In this document: positions 48,504 to 58,179 of the stretch, piece after piece | How the letters are laid out: the number at the start of each line of letters is the position of its first letter | How positions within the stretch are numbered: position 1 is the first letter of the stretch | Origin: SAR202 cluster bacterium AC-647-P02_OGT_505m | Lineage (GTDB): Bacteria; Chloroflexota; Dehalococcoidia; Lucifugimonadales; UBA826 | DNA: 59,197 nucleotides | NCBI GenBank assembly: GCA_009391195.1 | Contig: VEXB01000008.1 | Location: 1-59,197 of the forward strand | Direction: 5' to 3' | Program-made: the position numbers and the translations under genes | The notes under the pieces: generated by a model | Told to the model about the DNA's origin: nothing | The model's input: the letters and a program-made list of their open reading frames with translations, nothing else | Database searches by the model: none

Positions 48504-49694
48504 GTGATCGAATATAGAAAAAATACCTGGGATGAATTTGCTAGAGTGAAAATCACCAACGCAAGAGGAGAAAACGGTTATAGGACGGAAACGGATCTCA
48601 ATGCTCATAGATTGATATTTGAACCTGACAGGGCTTGGTCAGCCTTTGATGGAGATCACATGGTGGGTAATTGCGTGAGTTATCCAATGTTAATGAATAT
48701 ACCTGGCGGTTCAATTCCGATTGCCGCCGTGGCATCTGTTTCAGTGCAGGCGACTCATCGAAGGAGAGGTATTAATAGAAGCATGATGAGGCTTCAGCTC
48801 GAGGATATATATTCTAGGAATGAGCCATTAGCTGTTCTTCAAGCTTCAGAAAGTATTATTTATGGCAGGTATGGGTATGGGATGTCTTCATTTGAGGATA
48901 GTCTTTCGATAATGAAAGAACATGGAGCGTATGCTCATGAGTTCCAACCTATAGGACAATTGTTTTTTTGTGAGGAAGATGAGGCTAGAACCATATTCCC
49001 CGATATATATCAGTCGGCCATAAAGAATAGGGTAGGGACTACGGCGCGTGAGGATAACTGGTGGAAGTTTCGATTTTTAGAACCTGGCCTTAAAGGAGGG
49101 GATCCTCGAAGTTGGTTTGTAAAACATGTGGAGTCAGGGAGAAATACTGGTTATGTGAGATACACGGTTGATGGGCGTGTACTTCATATATTGGAGCTTA
49201 TTTCTTCAACATTTGAGGCATACAGCGCCTTGTGGAGATTCTGTCTAGATATGGATTTGGTAGACACTATTACAGCAGGGCATAGGCCAGTCGATGAGGA
49301 ACTTCGGTGGATGCTCGCTGACCCACGAAGGCTAATAAGTAGTTCAGAAGATAGATCCTGGGTAAGACTGGTGGACGTAAAATCTGCACTCGAAAACAGG
49401 TCGTTTTCCAGCGAAGGATCGCTGACTATTCGTATAAAAGACGACTTTTTACCCTGGAACGACGGGGTTTACACACTCTCAACAGACGGGAATGAGAGTG
49501 AATGTGTACTAAGCGAAAAGTCGCCTGATATTACAGTATCAACATCTGATGTAGCAGCCGCTTATCTTGGTGGTGTGAGCTTTAGTCTTCTGGCACGATC
49601 AGGAAGAATAGATGAAGATACACCAGGTTCCCTTGACCTGATTGACAGGTTATTTTCTACCGATCGCAAGCCGTGGTGTATCGACGGGTGGTAA
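48504..49694 (+). CDS. GNAT N-acetyltransferase, Eis-like
   Basis: A 396-residue protein built of a GNAT domain, a second GNAT-like domain and a C-terminal SCP2-like part, the Eis arrangement. VSVQATHRRRGINRSMMRL is the acetyl-CoA loop, and VLQASESIIYGRYGYG is a family segment. C-terminal residues (SDVAAAYLGGVSFSLLARSGRI) match the SCP2-like module. Eis proteins acetylate multiple amines on aminoglycosides or other amines; substrate here unknown. The start is GTG with GGAG about nine bases ahead. It converges with the CocE gene without a gap. Confidence 0.85.
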   Translation: MIEYRKNTWDEFARVKITNARGENGYRTETDLNAHRLIFEPDRAWSAFDGDHMVGNCVSYPMLMNIPGGSIPIAAVASVSVQATHRRRGINRSMMRLQLEDIYSRNEPLAVLQASESIIYGRYGYGMSSFEDSLSIMKEHGAYAHEFQPIGQLFFCEEDEARTIFPDIYQSAIKNRVGTTAREDNWWKFRFLEPGLKGGDPRSWFVKHVESGRNTGYVRYTVDGRVLHILELISSTFEAYSALWRFCLDMDLVDTITAGHRPVDEELRWMLADPRRLISSSEDRSWVRLVDVKSALENRSFSSEGSLTIRIKDDFLPWNDGVYTLSTDGNESECVLSEKSPDITVSTSDVAAAYLGGVSFSLLARSGRIDEDTPGSLDLIDRLFSTDRKPWCIDGW

Positions 49695-51440
49695 TTATTT
49701 TTCAACTATGGGTAGGGTTACGTGTGATCTGAACTCAGAGGAATGGTGTATTGTCTGCAATGCAGAAACAAACGCTAGTTCTGATCCGATTTCTCCTCCG
49801 GTGTTTAGGTTCCTATCAAATCGTGGGAAATTGCTGCTCGAGATTTCTATTCTTATTTGGTGTCCTTTAAGAAAAACGTTACTTGTAGACCACAAATCGA
49901 TGGAATATTCCACTATATCTCCAGGCGTTATAAAAGAAGCGGGGTTTCGTGGCTTACGGTACCTGGCTCTTATAATTCCATCAGTTAGGTTTCGAGCAAA
50001 TCCTGAGGTGTCAACATCGACAAGTTTCGCCGTGAAATCTGTGTCCAGGGCCGTAGTTGAAGCATAAAGAGTGACTGAAATGGGTCCTGTTACCTCTAAG
50101 GGCTCTTCAAGGGGTGGTGTCGAATACACCAGAACGTCAGATCTTTGTTCAATTGGCCTCTGGTCGAAAACACCATTTTGCATGAACACGTCATCACAAC
50201 AAAGCCCTCCGCCAGCAGTTGGAACTGGGAACTGCGGATTGTAGTGATAAGAGTCTGGGGGTTCATTAGCAGGGGTATCTTGGCTTAAGACTCCGTCTCC
50301 ACGCAAAGAATTGGCCCCACCGCGGCTGTGCAAATAAAAGTTTGTTTCAACAGCTCTATCTAATGGCCACTCCTCTTCATCCCGCCATTCATTTATTCCC
50401 ATAACAAATATGCGGACTGACTTGTCGATAGGCTCTTTTGAGGTTTCACCTTTTAAATATTTGTCGAAAAAAGAGAGAGTTCTCCCATGGATATTTTCTT
50501 TGTCTCGGCTCGACGATGTCCCGTAGTTATAACTTCCTGCTAGAGTTCCGGTATTTCCGTGTACCCATGGTCCAAGTAGTAACCTTTGTCCGTCTCTGGC
50601 AGATTGGTTGCCTCCAGACAATTTCATTCCAGTAAAATTTCTGATCGTACCGCCTAAGAATATGTCATGCCATCCACCTATGTTCAAGGCAGGTACTTGG
50701 ATCTTGTTATGGTTATCTTGTATAGACAGTTTCTGCCAGTATTCATCATATTCTGGGTGACTTAGCCAGTCATAGTAATAGGGAGCTAAACCGTTTTTTA
50801 GAACTTCCATTTCTGAGAGAGGTAAATGTTGGAATTCCGGTTGTAGGTTGTCTTTGGACGAAATCAGGTTTTCTAAAGCTGAGTTACTTAATCCGAGCTG
50901 AGCAGAAAGTGCATTCCAGTTTCCATGGGCAAGAGACCCAACTGACCAAGACAAATTAAAACCAAGTTCAAACGCACCACCTTGCCACGCCCACCCTTCA
51001 TGGTAATCAGACGCCGTAACTGTAGGAACTATTGCTGCCAGGGAAGGAGCCTCAGATCTGGCTGCCAACCATTGTGTAGCTCCTACATAGGAAGCTCCGT
51101 ACATACCTACTTTACCGGCAGCCCATGGCTGTGCAGCAGCCCATTCTATGGAATCAAGTCCATCCTCAGTTTCATTCACAAAGGTGTAAAATTCACCCTC
51201 CGATGAATACCTTCCACGAACGTCTTGAATTACTACCGCATACCCCTGACTTGCAGCGTTTATTGCATCCAAAGCTCCAGACCGGCTGGCACCCGAAGAT
51301 TTGTCATATGGCGTACGAGTCATCAGAACTGGATATTGTCCATCGGCAGCAGGTCTGAATACATCTGCATATGTTTTTGTCCCATCCCGCATTGTGACTT
51401 CAAGGTTTTGATCGAATCGTATTGATGTTCTAATCGTCAT
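49695..51440 (-). CDS. CocE/NonD-family serine hydrolase (X-Pro dipeptidyl-peptidase type)
   Basis: About 581 residues. The alpha/beta hydrolase domain has GKVGMYGASYVGATQW (nucleophile Ser in G-x-S-x-x-G), the helical cap, PALNIGGWHDIFLGG near the Asp, and GPWVHGNTG with the His. The jelly-roll C-terminal domain begins near 350 and has VTGPISVTLYASTTALDTDFTAKLVDV. The family hydrolyses esters, amides and acyl compounds such as cocaine esters or cephalosporin esters. The ATG at 51440 is chosen over a TTG at 51455 because GGGAAGG lies six bases ahead. No signal peptide, so cytoplasmic. Its stop abuts the Eis-like gene. Confidence 0.9.
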   Translation of the reverse strand: MTIRTSIRFDQNLEVTMRDGTKTYADVFRPAADGQYPVLMTRTPYDKSSGASRSGALDAINAASQGYAVVIQDVRGRYSSEGEFYTFVNETEDGLDSIEWAAAQPWAAGKVGMYGASYVGATQWLAARSEAPSLAAIVPTVTASDYHEGWAWQGGAFELGFNLSWSVGSLAHGNWNALSAQLGLSNSALENLISSKDNLQPEFQHLPLSEMEVLKNGLAPYYYDWLSHPEYDEYWQKLSIQDNHNKIQVPALNIGGWHDIFLGGTIRNFTGMKLSGGNQSARDGQRLLLGPWVHGNTGTLAGSYNYGTSSSRDKENIHGRTLSFFDKYLKGETSKEPIDKSVRIFVMGINEWRDEEEWPLDRAVETNFYLHSRGGANSLRGDGVLSQDTPANEPPDSYHYNPQFPVPTAGGGLCCDDVFMQNGVFDQRPIEQRSDVLVYSTPPLEEPLEVTGPISVTLYASTTALDTDFTAKLVDVDTSGFARNLTDGIIRARYRKPRNPASFITPGDIVEYSIDLWSTSNVFLKGHQIRIEISSSNFPRFDRNLNTGGEIGSELAFVSALQTIHHSSEFRSHVTLPIVEK

Positions 51441-51493
51441 AAAATGCCTTCCCAACTCCTGTATTCATCAGCCGAATTTTTCAATCATGAGTT

Positions 51494-53029
51494 ATGGCTC
51501 GGCGGAGCCTTCGTAAACTCATCATGTCTCCTGTACCATGCGCAGAGCAATCTTGGAGTATCCCACGAATGATAAGCAATTTTGGTAGAAGAAATCCCTT
51601 CGGAAGTCTCGCTAACTATAAATGGTGGGTTCTTTTTGCTGTCTCCGTCGGGTTGTTTACTTCAGTATTTGACCACGGTAGTGTCAATGTAGCACTTCCT
51701 TCGATAGCTGACCACTTCAATACTGATTTGCCGACTACACAATGGATTGTTATTGGATATGGATTGACTATATCCGCACTGTTATTACCTATGGGACGCC
51801 TTTCCGATATTTTGGGAAGAAAAATAATATACGTGCTTGGATTCATAGTATTCACAGCGGGTGGCTTTCTTGCCGCAGCAGCTTTCAACGTTGAATTATT
51901 GATAGGTGCCAAAATACTTCAAGGGGTTGGTGCATCAATGACTCAAGGTACATCAATGGCAATGGTCATATCTGCTTTTGGCGCGAGAGATAGAGGAAAA
52001 GCCCTTGGCCTAACGATGAGTGTGGTCGGGATAGGGGCGGTAGTTGGCCCAGCTATAGGAGGCTTTCTGGTCGATTACTTGGGTTGGGGATCAGTTCTGT
52101 ATACCACTGCTGGACTAGGTGTAGTATCCCTGGTAGTGGCCATAGTTATTTTGGATGCTGAACGTAGCGGGGGAGGTGACGGTGTTGATGATAACTTTGA
52201 CTGGTTAGGTGCCACTCTTTCTGCGGTCACATTGATTTCTCTACTGCTAGCAATGACTCTTGGGTCGCGTTTTGGCTGGGATGCATTAGCTGTGATTACG
52301 GCATTCGGCATTTTTTTTGCATCGACAGCGGGGTTCATCTGGTGGGAACTACATGTTGAATCCCCAATGTTGGATCTTAGATTGTTTGGCACAGGCTTAT
52401 TTGCCACCGGTGTCTTGGCAAGCTGGGTATCGTTTTTGGGTACGCAACCCGTAAGGTTCCTTATACCATTCTATCTTCAATTCGTTCTCGGGTTTAGTCC
52501 GTCAGCGATTGGATGGATAATAGTCCCGAGTGCATTTTGTATGGTTATAGCAGGCCCTATAAGTGGTCGTCTGTCTGATAAATACGGCTGGCGTTTGTTT
52601 AATGTGGGTGGAATGTTGGTGGCCGCCATTGGGTTATTAATGTTGGTTAACCTCGATGTGAAAGAATCCCTTTTAGTGATTTTAGTAGGAATGGTTGTTC
52701 AAACACTTGGCTCAGGAACATTTTGGCCTTCCAACAATAGCTCTGTGATGAGTGTTGTTTCTCCTGCTAGTTATGGCGTCATTTCATCATTTATGAATTT
52801 AGTAAGAAACTCCGGGAATGTTGTTGGTATCGCGGTGTCGACTGCCATCGTTACAGAGACCATGGGTTCGCTGGGGCACCCTCCGACTCTTTCCGCAATA
52901 AATGAATTGAGTGGATTATCTATATTGAATGCGTTTACCATGGGGTTGAAAACTACTTTCTGGGTTTGTGTTGGATTTACCTTGGTAGGGGCTGTGGCGT
53001 CTCTCGTAGGAACAGCCAGGAAAAATTAG
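51494..53029 (+). CDS. DHA2-type MFS drug/metabolite exporter
   Basis: Up to 511 residues, about 14 membrane helices. LPMGRLSDILGRKIIYVLG is the MFS motif between helices 2 and 3, VVGPAIGGFLVDYLGWGSVL is motif C of drug exporters. The N-terminal start is uncertain: ATG codons occur at 51494, 51524 and 51569; the last has GGAG about 10 bases ahead and would begin just before the first helix. The substrate is unknown. It is followed by a hydantoinase gene, 50 bp on. Confidence 0.85.
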   Translation: MARRSLRKLIMSPVPCAEQSWSIPRMISNFGRRNPFGSLANYKWWVLFAVSVGLFTSVFDHGSVNVALPSIADHFNTDLPTTQWIVIGYGLTISALLLPMGRLSDILGRKIIYVLGFIVFTAGGFLAAAAFNVELLIGAKILQGVGASMTQGTSMAMVISAFGARDRGKALGLTMSVVGIGAVVGPAIGGFLVDYLGWGSVLYTTAGLGVVSLVVAIVILDAERSGGGDGVDDNFDWLGATLSAVTLISLLLAMTLGSRFGWDALAVITAFGIFFASTAGFIWWELHVESPMLDLRLFGTGLFATGVLASWVSFLGTQPVRFLIPFYLQFVLGFSPSAIGWIIVPSAFCMVIAGPISGRLSDKYGWRLFNVGGMLVAAIGLLMLVNLDVKESLLVILVGMVVQTLGSGTFWPSNNSSVMSVVSPASYGVISSFMNLVRNSGNVVGIAVSTAIVTETMGSLGHPPTLSAINELSGLSILNAFTMGLKTTFWVCVGFTLVGAVASLVGTARKN

Positions 53030-53079
53030 ATCTTTGCGGCGGTATTAACATATTAGGCAAAAATTGGAAGGGATAAAAA

Positions 53080-54492
53080 ATGCATGATCTACTGATATGT
53101 AATGGAACTGTGGTCACTCCTGCAGGAGTTGGTAAATTCGACGTTTTTATTGATGAAGGGAAAATAACTTCTCTCTCATCTACTACTGGTAATAAGGCAG
53201 AAGCTTCCAAAACCATTGACGCGTCAGGACGTATAGTTATTCCGGGGGGTATTGAACCTCACGCCCATATCGGAGGACCTCGCCAGCCTGAAAGGTCTGG
53301 AGCTTTACCAGTATCAAAGGCTGCATTGTATGGAGGCACCACAACGGTTATTGATTTTGCGACTCAGATACCCGGGCATGATCTGTTCCATGCTGTCAAA
53401 GAGGCTGAAGACCGATGGGAGGGTAATGCTTTCACTAATTATGCTTATCACCCGATTATCACACATGGTGCTGACCTAGATTCGATACGCCAAATTCCCG
53501 AGTTGGTCAAAAATGGAATAGCCTCATTCAAAATATTTACTACTAGCATTAGACCTCCAAGTCCTCAAATGCAGAATAACCACATAGACTTTGGCAGGCT
53601 GGGTGAAATTATGAGCCAGATAGAAGAGTCTGGTGCGATTCTACTTGTTCATTCAGAAGACGATGAGATGGTTCATTACAACTATGATCGTTTGAAGACG
53701 ACTGATGAATGGGACTGGTGGAACATGCATAGAATACACACCAACCAGTCTGAGGATTTATCCTTCAGGAGAGTTACTAGACTTGCTGAAAGGACAAATT
53801 GTCCCATTTATTTTGTTCATGTAAGTGCCAAAGAAGGCGTTAACGAAATCAAGAGGTGCAGATCTCTTGGGTTACCCATATACGGTGAAACGTTACACAA
53901 TTACATATGTTTTACTTCGGATAATTATCGTGAAGATAATGGTATGAAATTTCATACTTATCCATCCTTAAAAGGTGATTCTGACGTGGATTCTCTTTGG
54001 GCCGGGTTACTGGATGGCACGATTTCAACCTTGGCAACTGATCTGGTTTCTACTACTTGGGAAGAGAAAATCAAATATAAGACTGTGGCGGATGTCACCG
54101 GAGGTCATAATGGGATTGAGACTAGAGTAGGTATTGCCTATACCGAAGGTGTCGTAAACAGAAATATGTCTCTGGAAAGGTTCGTAGATATCACCTCAAC
54201 TAATGCAGCAAGACTGTTGGGTATGTATCCTCAAAAAGGTGTGTTAGCTCCAGGGAGTGACGCTGACATTACTATAATTGATCCCCAAATTGACAAGATG
54301 CTGTCAATGGATGATCTTCACTTGGAAAACTATAGTATTTGGGAAGGATGGCATATTAAGGGATGGCCTACGACCACTGTTTTGGGAGGGGAGACCGTGG
54401 TTGAAAATGGCATATTGATGACTGATAAACCGTCTGGCAAATTTGTTGAACGATGTATTTCCAGCGAAGTTACCAAGTCTCCAGCATATTGA
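53080..54492 (+). CDS. Dihydropyrimidinase / hydantoinase family amidohydrolase
   Basis: A 470-residue amidohydrolase with a binuclear metal site: HAH in GGIEPHAHIGGP (residues about 60-62), the carboxylated lysine in ASFKIFTTS (about 150), His in LLVHSEDDE, His in YFVHVSAKEG, and Asp in LATDLVST, where related enzymes have TDH. Such enzymes open cyclic amides (dihydropyrimidines, hydantoins, phthalimides). A ribosome site AAGGGA precedes the ATG. The gene is next to an exporter and converges with the threonine dehydrogenase-like gene (2 bp between stops). Confidence 0.9.
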   Translation: MHDLLICNGTVVTPAGVGKFDVFIDEGKITSLSSTTGNKAEASKTIDASGRIVIPGGIEPHAHIGGPRQPERSGALPVSKAALYGGTTTVIDFATQIPGHDLFHAVKEAEDRWEGNAFTNYAYHPIITHGADLDSIRQIPELVKNGIASFKIFTTSIRPPSPQMQNNHIDFGRLGEIMSQIEESGAILLVHSEDDEMVHYNYDRLKTTDEWDWWNMHRIHTNQSEDLSFRRVTRLAERTNCPIYFVHVSAKEGVNEIKRCRSLGLPIYGETLHNYICFTSDNYREDNGMKFHTYPSLKGDSDVDSLWAGLLDGTISTLATDLVSTTWEEKIKYKTVADVTGGHNGIETRVGIAYTEGVVNRNMSLERFVDITSTNAARLLGMYPQKGVLAPGSDADITIIDPQIDKMLSMDDLHLENYSIWEGWHIKGWPTTTVLGGETVVENGILMTDKPSGKFVERCISSEVTKSPAY

Positions 54493-54494
54493 CC

Positions 54495-55442
54495 TTAAAT
54501 CAACTTATTTTCAAGATTTTGGTACATATCATTCACAAGAGAATCCATATCAAAATCTGGTTTCCATCCCCACTCTTTTCGCGCGGCAGAATCATCCAGT
54601 GATGCTGGCCAGGAATCTGCAATAGATTGCCTTAAAGGGTCAATATTGTACGTAATGTGAAATTTTGGATTTATTTTTTTTATTGCCTTCTCCAGTTCTG
54701 AAGGAGTGAAAGTCATTGCGTGGACATTGAAATCTGAATGATGGACAAGGTTAGTTATATTTGCATCTGATAGGTCTAATAGGGATTTTATGGCATCTGG
54801 CATATACATCATTGGGAGAGCTGTGTCGGGACGCAGATAGCATTCATATTTATCACCTACGATCGCCCCATAGAACATGGCTACTGCGTAATCCGTAGTA
54901 CCGGCAGTAGGTTCGGTTTTCCAGCTTATCACTCCAGGTAAACGTAATCCTCTTACATCTAGTCCGAATCGTGAATAGAAGTAGTTTCCCATGAGTTCAG
55001 TGAATACTTTAGATATTCCGTAAACTGTGGATGGTCGTTGTATTGTGTCATTGGGAGTTAATTCCCTAGGTGTGTCTGTTCCAAAAGCTGCGATAGAGCT
55101 GGGAATGATGACCTGCTCAACATTTGACTCAAGAGCTGCATTCAATACGTTGAAGACGCCATTAATGTTAACTTGGTGAGCTCTTTGTATGTCAGATTCT
55201 GCAAGAGCTGACAGAATAGAACTCAGATGAAAAATTTTTGTTATGCCATAGTTGAGTAATGTACTTTTGAGTTGCTCAGGGTCCGAAACGTCCACAATTT
55301 GAGAAGGACCCGAAGAAGCGATTTCGTCTGGTAAGGGAGTTCTGTGTTTCCCAGCTAGAATATTTTCAGGGCCATGCCGGTTTCGAAGTTCAACTACGAG
55401 CTCAGTTCCTATCTGTCCTGCCGATCCTGTTACTAATATCAT
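54495..55442 (-). CDS. SDR-type L-threonine 3-dehydrogenase-like protein
   Basis: A 315-residue extended SDR with ILVTGSAGQIGTELV, IFHLSSILSALAE, IIPSSIAAFG and YGISKVFTELMG (YxxxK). The specific opening T-G-x-x-G-Q-I-G-T-E-L and the LPGVISWKTEPTAGTTDYAV segment are typical of UDP-galactose-epimerase-like threonine dehydrogenases, which oxidise L-threonine to 2-amino-3-ketobutyrate with NAD+. No kbl-like partner is in the window. A FabG-like SDR follows upstream on the same strand (63-bp gap). Confidence 0.85.
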   Translation of the reverse strand: MILVTGSAGQIGTELVVELRNRHGPENILAGKHRTPLPDEIASSGPSQIVDVSDPEQLKSTLLNYGITKIFHLSSILSALAESDIQRAHQVNINGVFNVLNAALESNVEQVIIPSSIAAFGTDTPRELTPNDTIQRPSTVYGISKVFTELMGNYFYSRFGLDVRGLRLPGVISWKTEPTAGTTDYAVAMFYGAIVGDKYECYLRPDTALPMMYMPDAIKSLLDLSDANITNLVHHSDFNVHAMTFTPSELEKAIKKINPKFHITYNIDPLRQSIADSWPASLDDSAARKEWGWKPDFDMDSLVNDMYQNLENKLI

Positions 55443-55504
55443 TTCTCACTAATTTAGTTGGTTTGTAAGTTAGGTTAATTGAATCGCATTTAAAACTCGA
55501 AAGC

Positions 55505-56257
55505 TCAGATCATTAGATCTCCCCCATTTATATCCATAGAAGCTCCAGTTATATAAGCGGCCTTATCTGAAGCTAAAAACATGACTAGTTCCGATACTTC
55601 TTCCGGATTTCCAAGTCTCTTAATTGGAAAGCTATCTGCGTATTTCTCCACCGATTCGTCAGATATGGTATCTCTTACCATTTCGGTGTTTATAAGACCA
55701 GGACATAAGGCATTAACGGTTATTCCAAACTCTGCCACCTCTTTTGCTGTATGCCGTGTTAACCCTAATATCGCTGCTTTTGCAGCGGTATAGTGAGCAC
55801 CACCAACGGTGCTAATATTCTTTCCTGCCGTAGAGGAGAAATTGATAATCCTTCCCCAGCCGTTTTTTTGCATGCATGGAATTACTTTTTTAGTGCATAA
55901 GAAAGTGCTAGTGAGATTTCCTTTAATGACAAATTCCCATTCAGCCAGTGGTATGTCTACTAACGGTGTTGGTCTGAGTACTCCTGCATTATTTACCAAT
56001 ATATCTATTGATCCGTACTCACTTATAGAGTGTTCAACCATATCGTTTACGAAGTCTTCGTCTGAGGCATCTCCTATGTTTAGCGAGCAAATTCCGCCTG
56101 AGTGTCGGATTAATTCTTGTGTTGACTCTGCAAGATCTCTATTGAGATCGTTTATAACTACCGTAATATGTTCTTGAGACAATCTGAGTGCTATAGCTCT
56201 ACCCATCCCTCGTCCAGATCCTGTAACAAGAGCAACTTTTTTATTGGCGTTTGACAT
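55505..56257 (-). CDS. FabG-like SDR (3-oxoacyl-reductase type)
   Basis: A 250-residue classical SDR: TGSGRGMGRAI (12-22), NNAG at about 91-94, the catalytic serine in NFSSTAGK, YTAAK (YxxxK), and a C-terminal INGGDLMI. The length and the HYTAAKAAILGLTRHTA segment resemble FabG and related reductases, but similar enzymes act on many alcohols. It is probably transcribed with the threonine dehydrogenase-like gene. Confidence 0.88.
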   Translation of the reverse strand: MSNANKKVALVTGSGRGMGRAIALRLSQEHITVVINDLNRDLAESTQELIRHSGGICSLNIGDASDEDFVNDMVEHSISEYGSIDILVNNAGVLRPTPLVDIPLAEWEFVIKGNLTSTFLCTKKVIPCMQKNGWGRIINFSSTAGKNISTVGGAHYTAAKAAILGLTRHTAKEVAEFGITVNALCPGLINTEMVRDTISDESVEKYADSFPIKRLGNPEEVSELVMFLASDKAAYITGASMDINGGDLMI

Positions 56258-56394
56258 TTATGATTATCCTCAAATTTGCTCAGCTAGCCCAGGCAGGTTT
56301 CAGGTGCGATCTTTTCTACGAATTATTATGTGTAAAAAGAGGTCTGACACTCGTGTAAAAGTATTCTATTTTTGCTGGGCATATAAGTCTACTT

Positions 56395-56709
56395 TCAGAT
56401 CCGGATTCTCAGGATTTTTCCCCATGTATTTTTTATACGTCCTCTGAAAAATTTACCCTTTCCAAATAGAGTACCTATCGATATTAACAATAAGTAATAA
56501 ATTGGAGGTATGGTCATAATATATAGAAGTCGGTATGACCAGGGACCAGATATGAATCCTCCCTCAATGCCTATTATGCCGGATAAAATTACGGGAGCGA
56601 TTTGGGTGATAAGCATGCCTGTCAATGCGAAGACAAACATAATCACAAGGGTTCCCGCAATTCCTTCATTCTGTAATTGAGTTTTAAAATACTTCTTTAG
56701 ATCAATCAT
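56395..56709 (-). CDS. Small membrane protein, DUF6787-like
   Basis: A 104-residue protein with two hydrophobic helices (about 18-45 and 65-85). The core WSYRLLYIMTIPPIYYLLLISIG-type segment with FGKGKFF after it recalls DUF6787 (short inner-membrane proteins). No function is known. It is separated from the ABC operon by about 100 bp and from the FabG-like gene by 137 bp, in which no clear signal was seen. Confidence 0.55.
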   Translation of the reverse strand: MIDLKKYFKTQLQNEGIAGTLVIMFVFALTGMLITQIAPVILSGIIGIEGGFISGPWSYRLLYIMTIPPIYYLLLISIGTLFGKGKFFRGRIKNTWGKILRIRI

Positions 56710-56812
56710 TGGAAATTTTTTAATAGGAATTTAGCCTGGTTCCAATTTGAATCCAAAGGTGATTAACTTGCGGGCTTATGTTGACCACAAATATGGGTGG
56801 AGAGTGTAAAAA

Positions 56813-57229
56813 TCAAAGTTCCCCACGCTTAAAGATTCGTATCGACCCTATTATTATCGGTGGGACATTTCCGCCTACCGTGGCTCCCTTGATGATACCT
56901 GAAAGCTCTGCTATTCCAGGCATTCCTCCCATGATGTAGACATCTTTTCCAATTACCCAGCCAAGTCCTGCGCCTATAAAGGCACCTATCACACCTGAAA
57001 TTAATATTAAGGCCACCGACGTTTTCGAAGATGTGAAACTTACCCAGCCCAGCGCTGATCCTAAGCCGCAAGTAAAAACCGTAGAAGTCATTGTGACTAC
57101 AAAGAAAAGGGATGTAGGTGCCATTAAAGCACCCATCAGATAACCTATCCCAGCTCCTATGAAGCCGAAGAATAATCCAAGCCAAAGCCTTATGAAAACA
57201 GGAAGTATGTAGTTGGTTACCAGGTACAT
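56813..57229 (-). CDS. Glycine-rich membrane protein of unknown function
   Basis: A 138-residue protein with three to four hydrophobic segments rich in glycine (GFIGAGIGYLMGALMA, GLGSALGWVSF, GVIGAFIGAGLGWVIG), which is a glycine-zipper pattern. The second half has VIGKDVYIMGGMPGIAEL. No family is recognised. It lies 31 bp behind the OppC-type permease on the same strand, so it may belong to the transporter operon. Confidence 0.6.
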   Translation of the reverse strand: MYLVTNYILPVFIRLWLGLFFGFIGAGIGYLMGALMAPTSLFFVVTMTSTVFTCGLGSALGWVSFTSSKTSVALILISGVIGAFIGAGLGWVIGKDVYIMGGMPGIAELSGIIKGATVGGNVPPIIIGSIRIFKRGEL

Positions 57230-57260
57230 TTTGCCGCCTGGACTACCTTTTCAAATAGCC

Positions 57261-58157
57261 TTATATCTGCCGTAACCTTGGGTCAAACCGGTCTCGCAAC
57301 CAGTCTCCCAAAAAGTTGAGTGACATAACCACAAGGGCGATAGCAGTACCGGGTACAACCGGTATCCACCAGTGGCTTCTTAGATAGTCTCTGCCTTCTG
57401 CAACCATTAGACCCCAAGCGGGAGTTGGTGAGGGAATTCCTGCTCCGAGGAAGCTCAATGTAGCTTCAGTAAGGATGAGACCACCCACATTTAAGGTTGC
57501 TATAACAAATACGGTGTTAACGACACCAGGTATTATGTGTCTGATAAGGATGCGGGGCGTAGAAGCTCCGGATACCCTCGCAAGTTCAACATAATCTCTT
57601 GTTTTTAAGGTGAGTACTTCTGCCCGTACGTTACGAACGAAGGTACTCCAAGACACCATTGCCAGGACAAGCATCATCGTAGGAACGCTCTGTCCAAATA
57701 CTATTACAACAACTAGTGCCACTAGAAGGAAAGGCAAAGCAAGCCAAATGTCGACAATTCGAGCCAGAATTTCGTCAGCAAATCCACCATACCAACCGGC
57801 GATTAGCCCTAGCGTCACCCCAATCAGTATTCCACTGCCGAGGGCTACTACAGTTACCATGAGTGATATTCTGGCACCGTGTATGACTCGGCTAAGTACA
57901 TCTCGACCCACGTGATCGGTTCCGAGAAGGTATTCACTGCTTCCACCCTCAGCCCATGCAGGTGCCTGAGTTCGGTCCCTAAGAGACTGATCATAAGGGC
58001 TATGGGGAGCAACTATGGGTGCAAACGCCGCCGAAAATACCAGTAAAGCAAGGATTATCCCTGGGATTACTGGCCATCTTCTAATGAAGTCCCAGGCTCG
58101 TTTAGGATAACCGATTATCCCCGGTCTGGGCCCAAAATTTATGTTTGCTTCGGCCAT
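57261..58157 (-). CDS. ABC transporter permease, OppC/DppC type
   Basis: A 298-residue inner-membrane permease with an N-terminal cytoplasmic stretch, one helix (about 32-52), the large loop with YLLGTDHVGRDVLSRVIHGARISL, and the EAA motif region near 195-215 (DYVELARVSGASTPRILIRHIIPG). WLRDRFDPRLRQI is the common end of OppC proteins. It forms the membrane channel together with the OppB-type protein 22 bp upstream; substrates are peptides, nickel or similar. The ATP-binding genes are not in this window. Confidence 0.92.
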   Translation of the reverse strand: MAEANINFGPRPGIIGYPKRAWDFIRRWPVIPGIILALLVFSAAFAPIVAPHSPYDQSLRDRTQAPAWAEGGSSEYLLGTDHVGRDVLSRVIHGARISLMVTVVALGSGILIGVTLGLIAGWYGGFADEILARIVDIWLALPFLLVALVVVIVFGQSVPTMMLVLAMVSWSTFVRNVRAEVLTLKTRDYVELARVSGASTPRILIRHIIPGVVNTVFVIATLNVGGLILTEATLSFLGAGIPSPTPAWGLMVAEGRDYLRSHWWIPVVPGTAIALVVMSLNFLGDWLRDRFDPRLRQI

Positions 58158-58179
58158 TTATAAACCTTTTATTACTGGA